Shown here: positions 8,315 through 16,286 of the stretch, piece by piece
How the letters are laid out: each line of letters opens with the position of its first letter
Numbering within the stretch: the first letter of the stretch is position 1
Assembly: GCA_017307955.1 (NCBI GenBank)
Contig: JAFKFV010000018.1
Coordinates: forward strand, 62,001 to 126,000
DNA: 64,000 nt
Source: Allobosea sp.
GTDB taxonomy: Bacteria > Pseudomonadota > Alphaproteobacteria > Rhizobiales > Kaistiaceae
Direction of reading: 5' to 3'
Program-made: the position numbers and the translations under genes
Notes under the pieces: model-generated
Seen by the model: only the letters and a program-made list of their open reading frames with translations
Databases searched by the model: none
What the model was told of the DNA's origin: nothing

Positions 8315-8752
8315 CTAGAGAAGGCCGAGCTCCGCCAGTTCGGCCTTCAGCGCCGACGGTAGGTCGTCGCCGGCCCCGCCGATGGCGGCGAGGTCGCGCG
8401 GCGCATCCTTCGGCTCCAGATAGCGCCAGCCCTGGAAGGGGCGCTTGGGCTGCCATTCCGTCAGGATGACCTCGGGGTCAAAGACGATCTCGCAGCGCTC
8501 GATGCCGTCGACGCCGGTCACGGCGCGAAGATCGAGGAGGCGCTGGCGGCACTGCACCTGCCCCTTCACCACCCAATAGAGCGAGCCGCCGTCGAGAAGC
8601 TCGGCGATGCGGCGCGGCATCATGCGCGTGACATGCGTGTCCTCGGCCGGGAGGCCGAGCCGGCGCTTGCGGCCGAGATCCTCGTCGATCCAGCGGACGA
8701 TCTCGTCCACGGTCTCGACGCCGACGCAAAGCTTGATCATATGGAGCGGCAT
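8315..8752 (-). CDS. DUF1489 family protein
   Basis: 145 residues beginning M-P-L-H-M-I-K-L-C-V-G, which matches the typical start of this alphaproteobacterial family; a GAGGG sequence precedes the ATG at 8752. Conserved-looking stretches include THVTRMMPRRIAELLDGGSLYWVVKG and RPFQGWRYL. The family has no established biochemical function. No signal peptide or membrane segment. Convergent with panC, with only 57 bases between stops. Confidence 0.85.
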   Translation of the reverse strand: MPLHMIKLCVGVETVDEIVRWIDEDLGRKRRLGLPAEDTHVTRMMPRRIAELLDGGSLYWVVKGQVQCRQRLLDLRAVTGVDGIERCEIVFDPEVILTEWQPKRPFQGWRYLEPKDAPRDLAAIGGAGDDLPSALKAELAELGLL

Positions 8753-8858
8753 GCCGCGACCCTCGCGCCGCGCCGCCCCGCCGTCAAAGGCGGGCTGCCC
8801 TTTTTCCACAGGGGCGGCTAGAACGAGCTTGCCCGATGCCGACAGGACGCTGCCCGCC

Positions 8859-9056
8859 ATGACCTTACCGACGACCGACCTCGAACAGCGCGCCAGCCGC
8901 GTCGCCACCGCGGGCATCATCGCCGGGCTGGTGCTGACGGCCGCCGGGATGATGTTGCGCTCGCCGGTCGCGGGCGCAGCGGGGCTCATCATCCTCTCGG
9001 TGCTGGTCCTCGCCCGCCGGCCGATCGCGCGCATGCTCGCGCGGCGATCCGGCTGA
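8859..9056 (+). CDS. Small two-helix membrane protein
   Basis: 65 residues: a short polar N-terminus (MTLPTTDLEQRASR), two hydrophobic helices (about 17-31 and 36-50) and a basic C-terminus (ARRPIARMLARRSG). Charge placement predicts both ends in the cytoplasm. The ATG at 8859 has AGGA upstream and lies in the divergent gap from DUF1489; a longer open frame exists but overlaps that gene. It ends 15 bases before the DUF599 gene and is likely co-transcribed with it. Unrecognised family. Confidence 0.6.
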   Translation: MTLPTTDLEQRASRVATAGIIAGLVLTAAGMMLRSPVAGAAGLIILSVLVLARRPIARMLARRSG

Positions 9057-9071
9057 GCGGCGGCTGCGGGC

Positions 9072-9776
9072 ATGTTCACCGCCGCCTCTCCGGTCGATAT
9101 CGTCGCCGTCCTGTGGTTCGTCGGCGCCTGGACGGCCTATTCGCTGGTGATCAACCACTTCGCCGATTCCGGCCGGTCGCTCTCCTCGGCCATGGACCGC
9201 CAGCGGCGACGCTGGATGCGGACCATGGCGCGGCGCGATCTGCGCATGATCGACACCGGCATCATGAGCGGCCTGCAGAACGGCACCGCCTTCTTCGCCT
9301 CGACCTCGCTGATCGCGATCGGCGGCGGCTTCGCGCTGCTCAACGCCACCGACCATGTCTATGACGTGATGCGCGACCTCTCGCTGTCGTCGGCCTCGCC
9401 GCGCGGCCTGTTCGAGGTCAAGGCGGTCGGCCTCATCCTGATCTTCGGCTTCGCCTTCTTCGAGTTCGGCTGGGCCTACCGCCTGTTCAACTATGCCTCG
9501 ATCCTGGTCGGCGCCACGCCCTCGGCCGCCCATGCCGGCGAGGCGGAGGCGATCGCCGCCGCTGATCGCGCGGGGAGCTTCACCATCGCCGCCGGCCGGC
9601 ACTTCAACCACGGCCTTCGCGCCTTCTTCTTCGCGGTCGGCTATCTCGGCTGGTTCGTCAACGGCTATGTCCTGATCGTCACGACCACCGCCATCCTTCT
9701 CGTGCAGCTCTATCGCCAGTTCCTGTCGCCTTCGGCGCGGCTGGTCATCGAAGCCGCCCGCCAGCCGGAGATCTGA
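9072..9776 (+). CDS. DUF599 family membrane protein
   Basis: 234 residues with four predicted membrane helices: near residues 8-26, 68-92 (FFASTSLIAIGGGFALL), 115-140 and 183-215. A conserved basic loop (MDRQRRRWMRTMARRDLRMIDTGIMSGLQNG) lies between the first two. This pattern matches DUF599, an uncharacterised inner-membrane family. Lies third in a compact plus-strand group: 15 bases after the small membrane gene and 2 bases before DUF3253. No function can be assigned. Confidence 0.88.
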   Translation: MFTAASPVDIVAVLWFVGAWTAYSLVINHFADSGRSLSSAMDRQRRRWMRTMARRDLRMIDTGIMSGLQNGTAFFASTSLIAIGGGFALLNATDHVYDVMRDLSLSSASPRGLFEVKAVGLILIFGFAFFEFGWAYRLFNYASILVGATPSAAHAGEAEAIAAADRAGSFTIAAGRHFNHGLRAFFFAVGYLGWFVNGYVLIVTTTAILLVQLYRQFLSPSARLVIEAARQPEI

Positions 9777-9778
9777 TC

Positions 9779-10063
9779 ATGACGCGCAGCGCAGACCGCG
9801 CCCAGGTGGCGAGCCTCATCGCCGAACGGCTCGGGTCCCTCGAAGAGGGACGCAGCCTCGATCCGACCGAACTCGCCCGTGCCATCGCCGGATCGGACGA
9901 GAAGCGCTGGCGGCTGTTGATGCCGGCCATCCGGGACGTTGCCGTCGGCCTCGCCGAGACGGGTTCCGCGATCATCCTGCGCAAGGGCAGGCCCGTCGAT
10001 CCCCGCGATTTCAAGGGCATCTACCGCATCGGTCGCGCCGCGGAAGAGAAGGTCGAGGCATGA
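9779..10063 (+). CDS. DUF3253 family protein
   Basis: 94 residues. Matches the DUF3253 pattern: LDPTELARAIAGSDEKRWRR-like segment (here DEKRWRLLMPAIRDVAVGLAE) followed by IILRKGRPVDPRDFKGIYRIG. The fold of this family looks like a small winged-helix, but its role is unknown. It starts 2 bases after the DUF599 stop and overlaps the next gene by four bases (ATGA), so translation of the group is probably coupled. Confidence 0.88.
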   Translation: MTRSADRAQVASLIAERLGSLEEGRSLDPTELARAIAGSDEKRWRLLMPAIRDVAVGLAETGSAIILRKGRPVDPRDFKGIYRIGRAAEEKVEA

Positions 10064-10482
10064 GCGACACGGCCCGACCAAGCCCTCGCCTCCTCTCGGG
10101 CGGCTGCTATTGCGGAACGGTTCGCTACGAGGTCCGCGATGCGTTCGCCTATGCGGTGAACTGCCACTGCTCGGGTTGCCGGCGCGCCACCGGCTCGGCC
10201 TTCAAGCCCTTCGCCGGCATCGGCAGCGAGCATCTGAGCCTCGTCGCCGGCAGCGACCGGACGCTGATCTACGGCGACGACGCCGCGCATGACGTCCATT
10301 GCGGGCGTTGCGGCTCGTTCCTCTATTCGATGCTCGACCATGGCGCGAAGGTGCATGTCGCCATGGGCACGCTTGCCGATGCGCCCAGCATCCGTCCCTC
10401 GGCGCATATCTTCGTCGGCTCCAAGGCCCCCTGGTACGAGATCACCGACGACTTGCCGCAATATGACGGCCATGTCACCTGA
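10060..10482 (+). CDS. GFA family zinc-binding protein (Gfa-like/CENP-V fold)
   Basis: 140 residues. The zinc-ligand pattern of the family is present: GGCYCGTVRYEV at the N-terminus, NCHCSGCRRATGSAFKPFAG (residues about 36-55) and CGRCGSFLYS (about 83-92). The founding member was named glutathione-dependent formaldehyde-activating enzyme, but most homologs have no proven activity. Overlaps DUF3253 by 4 bases; last gene of the small plus-strand group. Confidence 0.9.
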   Translation: MSDTARPSPRLLSGGCYCGTVRYEVRDAFAYAVNCHCSGCRRATGSAFKPFAGIGSEHLSLVAGSDRTLIYGDDAAHDVHCGRCGSFLYSMLDHGAKVHVAMGTLADAPSIRPSAHIFVGSKAPWYEITDDLPQYDGHVT

Positions 10483-10488
10483 CGCGCA

Positions 10489-11280
10489 TCAGGGCGCCGG
10501 GAACAGAGCGTCCGTGCGGCCGGTCAGGCGATAGGCGAGCAGGCCCACCCATTCCTTCGCGGCGACATCGACCATGGTGAGCCCGTAGGACGCGCGCGGC
10601 ATCAGCGAGGTGAGATCCTGCGGCCCGGCGCTGCGATAATCGGTCGGCCAGGCCACCACCGGCCAGCCGATGGCGCGGAAGCAGCCGACGGAGCGGGGCA
10701 TGTGCCAGGCCGAGGTGACGAGCAGCCAGCGCTCGCCGGGCTTCGGATCGACGAGCGCCTTGGTGAAGCGGGCATTCTCCGCGGTGTCGCGGCTCTGGTC
10801 CTCAACCGTCAACCGGTCGGCCGGGATGCCCATTTCCGCGAAGAAGCGGCGGGCGGCGTCCGATTCGGTCGGGCCTTCCGGCGTGAGGCTCGCGATGCCA
10901 CCGGTGAAGACGAGCCGCGCCTCCGGATAGCGGCGCGCCAGCGCCACCGCCTCGGTGAGCCGTTCGCCCGCCTCGGTCAGCGTGGTCACGCCGCGCGCGG
11001 CGCCGATGGACTGGTCGATGCCGCCGCCGAGCACGATGATGCCGGCCACCGGACCGTCCGGCTCCTGGCGCTGGAAGCGGTCCTCGAGCGGCAGCATCAT
11101 CAGGACGCCGAGCGGCAGGAGCCCCGCGACGAGGAGGCCCGTCGTCCCCAGCATGACGATGAGCATGCCGGCCCGCGGCCGGCCGAGACCGATCGCGACG
11201 ATGCCGGCGACGAGCAGCAGGATGAGTGCTGTCGAAGGCTGGATGACGAACCAGATCAGCTTGGCGGCGACAAAGAACAT
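10489..11280 (-). CDS. YdcF family protein (DUF218) with N-terminal membrane helices
   Basis: 263 residues from the ATG at 11280 (GAGGGAG upstream). Two hydrophobic segments (about 5-30, 38-62) anchor it; the DUF218 domain follows with its hallmarks: IIVLGGGID, TEAVALARRYPEARLVFTGG, ESDAARRFFAEMGIP, EDQSRDTAENARF and LLVTSAWHMPRS. YdcF/SanA/ElyC proteins are linked to envelope polysaccharide or vancomycin-barrier phenotypes, but no reaction is established for this branch. Follows the aldo/keto reductase gene by 16 bases on the same strand. Confidence 0.9.
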   Translation of the reverse strand: MFFVAAKLIWFVIQPSTALILLLVAGIVAIGLGRPRAGMLIVMLGTTGLLVAGLLPLGVLMMLPLEDRFQRQEPDGPVAGIIVLGGGIDQSIGAARGVTTLTEAGERLTEAVALARRYPEARLVFTGGIASLTPEGPTESDAARRFFAEMGIPADRLTVEDQSRDTAENARFTKALVDPKPGERWLLVTSAWHMPRSVGCFRAIGWPVVAWPTDYRSAGPQDLTSLMPRASYGLTMVDVAAKEWVGLLAYRLTGRTDALFPAP

Positions 11281-11296
11281 CGTGCCGGTCGCTCCC

Positions 11297-12121
11297 TCAC
11301 GCGTCCCAATCGGGCGCGAAGCTGAAATCGCAGATGCGGCGGCCGATGCTGCCGAGACCGTCGATGGCCGCCATGTCGGCCTCGTCGAGAGCGAAGCCGA
11401 AGATGTCCAGGTTCTGCCGGATGCGGTGCGGGCGCGCGCTTTTCGGAATGCTGACGCAGCCCTTCTGGAACTGCCAGCGCAGCACGACCTGCGCCGCCGA
11501 GAAGCCGAGCCTTCCGGCGATATCCTGCACCACCGGCTCATCGAGCACCTCGGCCTGGCCGAGCGGGCAATAGGAGACGAAGGCCATGCCATGGCGGGCC
11601 GTCGCGGCGCGGAGGCGCGCCTGGTCGAGATAGGGATGGTGCTCGCACTGGTTGGCGACGATCGGCTCCTCGGTCGCCGCCCAGGCCTCGTCGAGCAGGC
11701 GGATCGTGTAGTTTGAAACGCCGATATGCCTGGCGAGGCCGCGCCGCTTGACGCCGTTCAGAGAGCGGATCGTCGTCGCGGCGGAGAGCGTGCGGCTCGG
11801 CCAATGGATGAGCAGCAGATCGACGGCATCGAGGCCGAGGCGCTTGAGGCTGCCCTCGGCGGCACGCAGCATCGCGGCATCCTCGAGCTCCTCGGAGGGG
11901 ATCTTGGTGGTGACGAAGATCTCGTCGCGCGGCACGCCGGAGCGGCGGATACCCTCGCCCACTTCCGCCTCATTGCCGTAGCCGATGGCGGTATCGATGT
12001 GGCGGTAGCCGGCCTTGAGCGCCTCCGCGACCGCCTCGGTCGCCGCCTTGCCGGAAAGGCCCCAGGTGCCGAGCCCGATCGCGGGGATCGCGGCGCCATG
12101 TGCGGTGATGACGGGGCTCAT
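11297..12121 (-). CDS. Aldo/keto reductase (2,5-diketo-D-gluconate reductase-like)
   Basis: 274 residues. NADPH-dependent (beta/alpha)8 barrel with the catalytic tetrad D43, Y48, K73 and H106 in HIDTAIGYGNE, VTTKIP and LLIHWP. The C-terminal cofactor motif is SIPKSARPHRIRQN. Substrate cannot be predicted beyond small aldehydes or ketones. Two ATGs abut (12124 and 12121); the AAGGAGA ribosome site is better spaced for the second. Upstream of ydcF and probably co-transcribed. Confidence 0.92.
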   Translation of the reverse strand: MSPVITAHGAAIPAIGLGTWGLSGKAATEAVAEALKAGYRHIDTAIGYGNEAEVGEGIRRSGVPRDEIFVTTKIPSEELEDAAMLRAAEGSLKRLGLDAVDLLLIHWPSRTLSAATTIRSLNGVKRRGLARHIGVSNYTIRLLDEAWAATEEPIVANQCEHHPYLDQARLRAATARHGMAFVSYCPLGQAEVLDEPVVQDIAGRLGFSAAQVVLRWQFQKGCVSIPKSARPHRIRQNLDIFGFALDEADMAAIDGLGSIGRRICDFSFAPDWDA

Positions 12122-12200
12122 CATCGTCTCCTTCACGAATGTCAGGTGAGATGGGGGGCGGCAATTTCCGCCGCTGCGATCGGGGCCGTCAAGCGGGCGG

Positions 12201-13361
12201 CTATTCGGCGGCGTGGCTGACGAGGTCGCGGCCGGCGCGCTTCGCAGCATAAAGGGCCTCGTCGGCGCGCAGCATCAGCGTCTCGAGCGGAACATGGCCA
12301 CTGTCGGTCGCCGCGACGCCGGCGCTGGCGGTCACGCGGAGGCGCCCGCTCTCAAGCAGGCTGGCCCGCCGCGCGAACTCGGCGCGGATGCGTTCGGCGA
12401 TGGCGGCGCCCACCTCGCGGTCGGCGCCGACCAGCAGCGTCGCGAACTCCTCGCCGCCGAGCCGCCCGACGGGATCGGTGGCGCGGACGACCTGCCGTGC
12501 GGCGGCGGCGAAGGCAGCGAGCGCCCGGTCGCCGGCCGCATGGCCGAAGCTGTCGTTGACCTCCTTGAAGTAGTCGATGTCGAAGACAAGCAGCGCGGCA
12601 TTGCGTCCATCGGCCTGGGCCGCGGCAAGCCGGCTCGCCGCTTCCTCGATGAAGGCGCCGCGATTGAGGAGGCCCGTCAGCCCGTCGAGCGCGGCCTTGC
12701 GCGACAGCACGAGTTCGCGGCGCTGCTGCGTCAGCACGAGACCGAAGATCACCACCCCGAAAAGCACAAAAATCGGCTCGAGCAGGCCGATGGAGATGAA
12801 GAGCGGATCGAGATCGACATTGCCGTCGAGGCCGACGACGAGCGCGACGATCGCGCGGACCAGGGTCGCCCCGGCATGCAAGGTGCAGAGCGCCGCCAGC
12901 GGCACGCGCGCCGGCAGATTCTCCTTGCCGCGCGCCCACAGCATCTGCGCCAGCATCAAGGTGAGAATCGTGATCAGGCCGGACGCGACCGCGGTCCTGA
13001 AGGGCTGCGATGCGTAGATCACCGGCACCTGGCAGGCGACGAGCCAGATCGCCGGCGCCGTCGCCACCACCCACCAGTTCGGACGCCGGCCGGTGAAGAC
13101 CCGGATGCCGTTCCAGGCGAGGCCGAAGGCGATGAGCGCCACGGCATTCGCCCCATCGATCGAGATGCGCGGCGGCAGAGAGGCGCGGAAGGCGAGGCCG
13201 GCCAGCCCGACAGCGCCGAGAAGGAACGCCGCGCACCAGTAGGCGAGATGGCGATCGCCCGGCCGGTTGTGCAGACGCATGCCGAGCCCCACCCCGGACA
13301 CGAGGCAGAAGCCGATCAGCACCAGAAACAAGGTGGCCGGGTCGAGCGTCATGCCGATCAT
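12201..13361 (-). CDS. Membrane-bound diguanylate cyclase (GGDEF)
   Basis: 386 residues. Six to seven hydrophobic segments over about residues 8-210 form a sensor/anchor region; a GGDEF domain fills 225-386. The catalytic motif is GGEEF at 302-306, an allowed active variant, and an R-A-T-D inhibitory site at 293-296 lies exactly five residues before it, so the enzyme should make cyclic di-GMP and be product-inhibited. FDIDYFKEVNDSFGHAAGD provides the metal and substrate residues. No EAL domain. Input signal unknown; start could also be the Met at codon 4. Confidence 0.93.
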   Translation of the reverse strand: MIGMTLDPATLFLVLIGFCLVSGVGLGMRLHNRPGDRHLAYWCAAFLLGAVGLAGLAFRASLPPRISIDGANAVALIAFGLAWNGIRVFTGRRPNWWVVATAPAIWLVACQVPVIYASQPFRTAVASGLITILTLMLAQMLWARGKENLPARVPLAALCTLHAGATLVRAIVALVVGLDGNVDLDPLFISIGLLEPIFVLFGVVIFGLVLTQQRRELVLSRKAALDGLTGLLNRGAFIEEAASRLAAAQADGRNAALLVFDIDYFKEVNDSFGHAAGDRALAAFAAAARQVVRATDPVGRLGGEEFATLLVGADREVGAAIAERIRAEFARRASLLESGRLRVTASAGVAATDSGHVPLETLMLRADEALYAAKRAGRDLVSHAAE

Positions 13362-13411
13362 ACTACATGAACGGCACGACGATTCTGCCGCAGTTTTTGG
13401 CCTGCCTGCGT

Positions 13412-14572
13412 TCAGGCCAGTTCTGCGAAGCGGCGGATCGCCGCGATCACGCGATCGACCTCGTCATCGGTCAAGTCCGGATTCATCGGGATGCTGAGCA
13501 CGGTCTCGGCGAGGCGCTCGGACACCGGAAGCGGCCGCTTGCCCATCTCGGCGAAGGCCGGGTGATGGTGCAGCGCCACGCGGTAGAACAGGGCCGTGCC
13601 GATGCCCTCCGCATCGAGCGCCGCCTTCAGCGCGTCGCGCCGGTCGGAGGTGATCGTGTAGAGCGCGCTGGCCGAGACCATGCCCTCCGGCCGCGCCTGC
13701 AGCCCAACGACGCCGGCAAGGCCGGCATCGTAGCGCCGGGCGATCGCCTCGCGCCGGGCGAGTTCTTCCTCGAAGATCTCGAACTTCGCCAACAGGATCG
13801 CGGCCTGGATCGTGTCGAGGCGGCCGGTGATGCCGTTGCGCACCGCGACATCGCCAGTGCCCTGACGGCCATGCGAGCGCAGCGTGCGCACCGCCTCGGC
13901 GATCCGGTCGTCGTCGGTGAGGATCGCACCGCCGTCGCCGTAGCAGCCGAGCGGCTTGGTCGGATAGAAGCTCGTCGCCGAGATCGGCGCCATGCCGCCG
14001 ACGCGGCGGTTGCCCGAACGGCCGCCGAAGCTCTGCGCCGCGTCGGAGAAGACTGTAAGCCCATGCTTCGCGGCGATGCGGCCGATGGTGTCGTAATCCG
14101 CCGGCAGGCCGTAGAGATCGACCGGGATCACGGCGCGCGGCTTCAGCTCGCCGGCGGCCTCAACCTCGGCGATGGCGCGTTCGAGATCGGCGGGATCGAG
14201 ATTGAAGGTCGCCGGGTCGACATCGACGAAGACAGGCGTCGCGTTCACCGAGCAGACGGCGCCGGCCGTGGCGGCGAAGGTGAAGGCCGGCACGAACACG
14301 GCGTCGCCGGGCCCGATGCCGAGCGCCATCAGACCGATCATCAGCGCGTCGCGGCCGGAGGAAACGCCAATGGCATGCGGCACGCCGGCGAAGGCGGCGA
14401 GCTTCTGTTCGAGCTGTTCGACCTCGGGCCCCAGGATGAACTGGCCGTGGACGAGCACCGCGTCGATCCGCGCCCGCACGTCGTCATGCATGCGGCGCTG
14501 CTGGCGCTGCAGATCGAAGAAGGCGACGCGGCCGGGCGCGACGGCCACGGCGGGACGGGACTGGGAGACCAT
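13412..14572 (-). CDS. DegT/DnrJ/EryC1/StrS-type sugar aminotransferase (candidate GnnB)
   Basis: 386 residues. PLP-dependent transaminase acting on nucleotide-linked keto sugars. Seen: SSGRDAL (about 71-77), PAFTFAAT, D177 in DAAQSFGG and the PLP lysine K206 in SFYPTKPLG. Its start codon shares one base with the stop of the oxidoreductase at 14572-15534 (TGATG), so the two are translated together. In GnnA/GnnB and WbpB/WbpE, such pairs install a 3-amino group on a UDP-sugar. I infer GnnB because Hyphomicrobiales often have 2,3-diaminoglucose in lipid A; a role in O-antigen sugar synthesis is the alternative. Confidence 0.88.
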   Translation of the reverse strand: MVSQSRPAVAVAPGRVAFFDLQRQQRRMHDDVRARIDAVLVHGQFILGPEVEQLEQKLAAFAGVPHAIGVSSGRDALMIGLMALGIGPGDAVFVPAFTFAATAGAVCSVNATPVFVDVDPATFNLDPADLERAIAEVEAAGELKPRAVIPVDLYGLPADYDTIGRIAAKHGLTVFSDAAQSFGGRSGNRRVGGMAPISATSFYPTKPLGCYGDGGAILTDDDRIAEAVRTLRSHGRQGTGDVAVRNGITGRLDTIQAAILLAKFEIFEEELARREAIARRYDAGLAGVVGLQARPEGMVSASALYTITSDRRDALKAALDAEGIGTALFYRVALHHHPAFAEMGKRPLPVSERLAETVLSIPMNPDLTDDEVDRVIAAIRRFAELA

Positions 14573-15534
14573 CAGGTCGAACCTCCATTGTTCGGTGCCG
14601 CCGCCGGCTGGCCGGCGATGGCGCCCATGATCCGCTCGGCGACGACGAGGGCGGCAAGACCCGCCGCTCCATCCACGACGGCCGGACGGCCATTCGCGAC
14701 GGCGCCTAGAAAGGATGCGATCTCGAGAGCGAGATTGTCGCTTGCCGGTACGGCGATCTCGCGGCGCTCATCACCCTCGGCAACGGTGACAGTGCGGGCG
14801 GCGAGATCGGCGGTGACGACACGCGGGCCATCGACGGCGCGGATCGTCCGCTCCTGGCGGTCGGCGATCCGGCTCGCATGGAGATGCGCGCTGGCGCCGT
14901 TGGCGAAGCGCAGCAGCGCATGCGCGAAGTCATTGGTCGGCGCGCGCACGGCGGCGCCCATGGCGGCGATGTCGACGACCTCGGACTCGGCCAGCGTCAG
15001 CGCGAGGTCGATGTCATGGATCATCAGGTCGAGTACGACGTCGACGTCGATCGCCCTGCCCTTCCAGGGACCGATGCGGGTCAGTTCCAGCGTGCGCGGC
15101 CGGCCCGCCTCCTCGGCGAGCGCCGCGAAGACTGGCGAGAAGCGCTCGATATGGCCGACCTGAAGGACGACGCCCTTCGCCTTCGCGCGGGCGATGAGAT
15201 CGCGCGCCGCCTCCGGCGTATCGGCGATCGGCTTCTCGATCAGGACATGGATGCCGGCGTCGATGAGATCGCCGGCGACGCGGTGATGTAGCGAGGTCGG
15301 CACCGCGACGGAGACGGCATCGACGCGGCCGATGAGATCGCGATGATCGGTGAAAGCCTCGACACCATGCGCGGCGGCGACCGCGGCGGCGCGCTCGGCA
15401 TCGAAATCAGCGACGGCGACGAAGCGGCCCGACTTGCTGGCGGCGTGCTGGCGCGCATGGAAAGAACCGAAATAGCCAAGGCCGACGACCCCAGTCCTGA
15501 TCTCGCGCCTGTCCAATCCGCGCCGTTCCCTCAT
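14572..15534 (-). CDS. Gfo/Idh/MocA-type NAD(P)-dependent oxidoreductase (candidate GnnA)
   Basis: 320 residues from the ATG at 15534; an upstream in-frame start would add 33 residues of basic non-family sequence. The Rossmann motif GLGYFG is at 18-23, followed by EKPIAD and the VGHIERFSP and LDLMIHDIDL segments, which recall the GnnA-like oxidoreductases found inside lpx clusters of several phyla. Those enzymes oxidise C3 of UDP-GlcNAc so that an aminotransferase can place an amine there. Coupled by a TGATG overlap to the aminotransferase gene downstream. Family is certain; the specific lipid A role is inference. Confidence 0.88.
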   Translation of the reverse strand: MRERRGLDRREIRTGVVGLGYFGSFHARQHAASKSGRFVAVADFDAERAAAVAAAHGVEAFTDHRDLIGRVDAVSVAVPTSLHHRVAGDLIDAGIHVLIEKPIADTPEAARDLIARAKAKGVVLQVGHIERFSPVFAALAEEAGRPRTLELTRIGPWKGRAIDVDVVLDLMIHDIDLALTLAESEVVDIAAMGAAVRAPTNDFAHALLRFANGASAHLHASRIADRQERTIRAVDGPRVVTADLAARTVTVAEGDERREIAVPASDNLALEIASFLGAVANGRPAVVDGAAGLAALVVAERIMGAIAGQPAAAPNNGGST

Positions 15535-15722
15535 CTCGTGTTTCGCCAGCCCCCGGCTGACCGGAAGCGCGACGGTTCCTCGTCTAGCGATTTTCGCCCG
15601 AAAGTCGATGCGCGGCTTCGTCCGCGGATTCACATTTTTCCCGGCCGGGAAACAATGCGCGACGCGCCGTCCCTATCTGGATGCGGTTGAGCCGGGCGAC
15701 GGGCTCCGGCACAATCTTCGCG

Positions 15723-16277
15723 ATGATCGACCATTCCGGCGAAATCCTCATCCTCACCGGGCCGCCCGGATCGGGAAAGACGACGGCGGCGGCGACGCTC
15801 GCCGCCCTGCCCGGCTCGGCCAAGGTCCATCTCCACTCCGACGATTTCTGGGGTTTCATCCGCCATGGCGCGATCGCGCCCTATCTCGCCGAGGCGGATA
15901 GCCAGAACCGCGTCGTGATGAATGTCCTGGCCGGAGCCGTCGCCGGCTTCGCGCGCGGCGGCTTCTTCGTCGTGCTCGACGGCATCATCGGGCCCTGGTT
16001 CCTGCCCGCCTTTGCCGGCATCGATGTCCCGCTGCACTATGTCGTGCTGCGGCCTGACCTCGATGAAGCCATTGCCCGCTGCCAGTCACGCGGCGGCGAC
16101 ACCCTCACCGATCCGGCGACCATCACCGACCTTCACGGCCAGTTCGCCGCCCTAGGCCCCTATGAGCGCCACGCCCTCGCGATCGGCGGCCTAGACCGCC
16201 AGCAGGCGCTGGAGCGGATCGTCGAGGCGCTGGCGAGCGGCGCGTTCCTGCTTTCTCCGGAGCATCCCGAAGGCTGA
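15723..16277 (+). CDS. Small P-loop NTPase/kinase-like protein
   Basis: 184 residues with a Walker A motif GPPGSGKTT at about 12-20 and an acidic HSDDFWGFI segment (37-45), typical of small-molecule kinases of the zeta-toxin/chloramphenicol-phosphotransferase/gluconokinase type. Further features are VVLDGIIGPW (a Walker B-like strand) and a lid region with Arg residues (ARCQSRGGD). Substrate not predictable. No strong ribosome site before the ATG at 15723. Convergent with mgtE, 9 bases apart. Confidence 0.8.
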   Translation: MIDHSGEILILTGPPGSGKTTAAATLAALPGSAKVHLHSDDFWGFIRHGAIAPYLAEADSQNRVVMNVLAGAVAGFARGGFFVVLDGIIGPWFLPAFAGIDVPLHYVVLRPDLDEAIARCQSRGGDTLTDPATITDLHGQFAALGPYERHALAIGGLDRQQALERIVEALASGAFLLSPEHPEG

Positions 16278-16286
16278 CGCCTTCGA

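Noticed and set aside
12201..13361. Loss of diguanylate cyclase activity because the motif is GGEEF rather than GGDEF
   Set aside because: GGEEF is a common active form and the metal-binding FDIDYFK and inhibitory RxxD sites are intact.
13367..15163. 598-codon plus-strand open frame across the aminotransferase and oxidoreductase genes
   Set aside because: Antisense shadow; both minus-strand genes have clear catalytic motifs.
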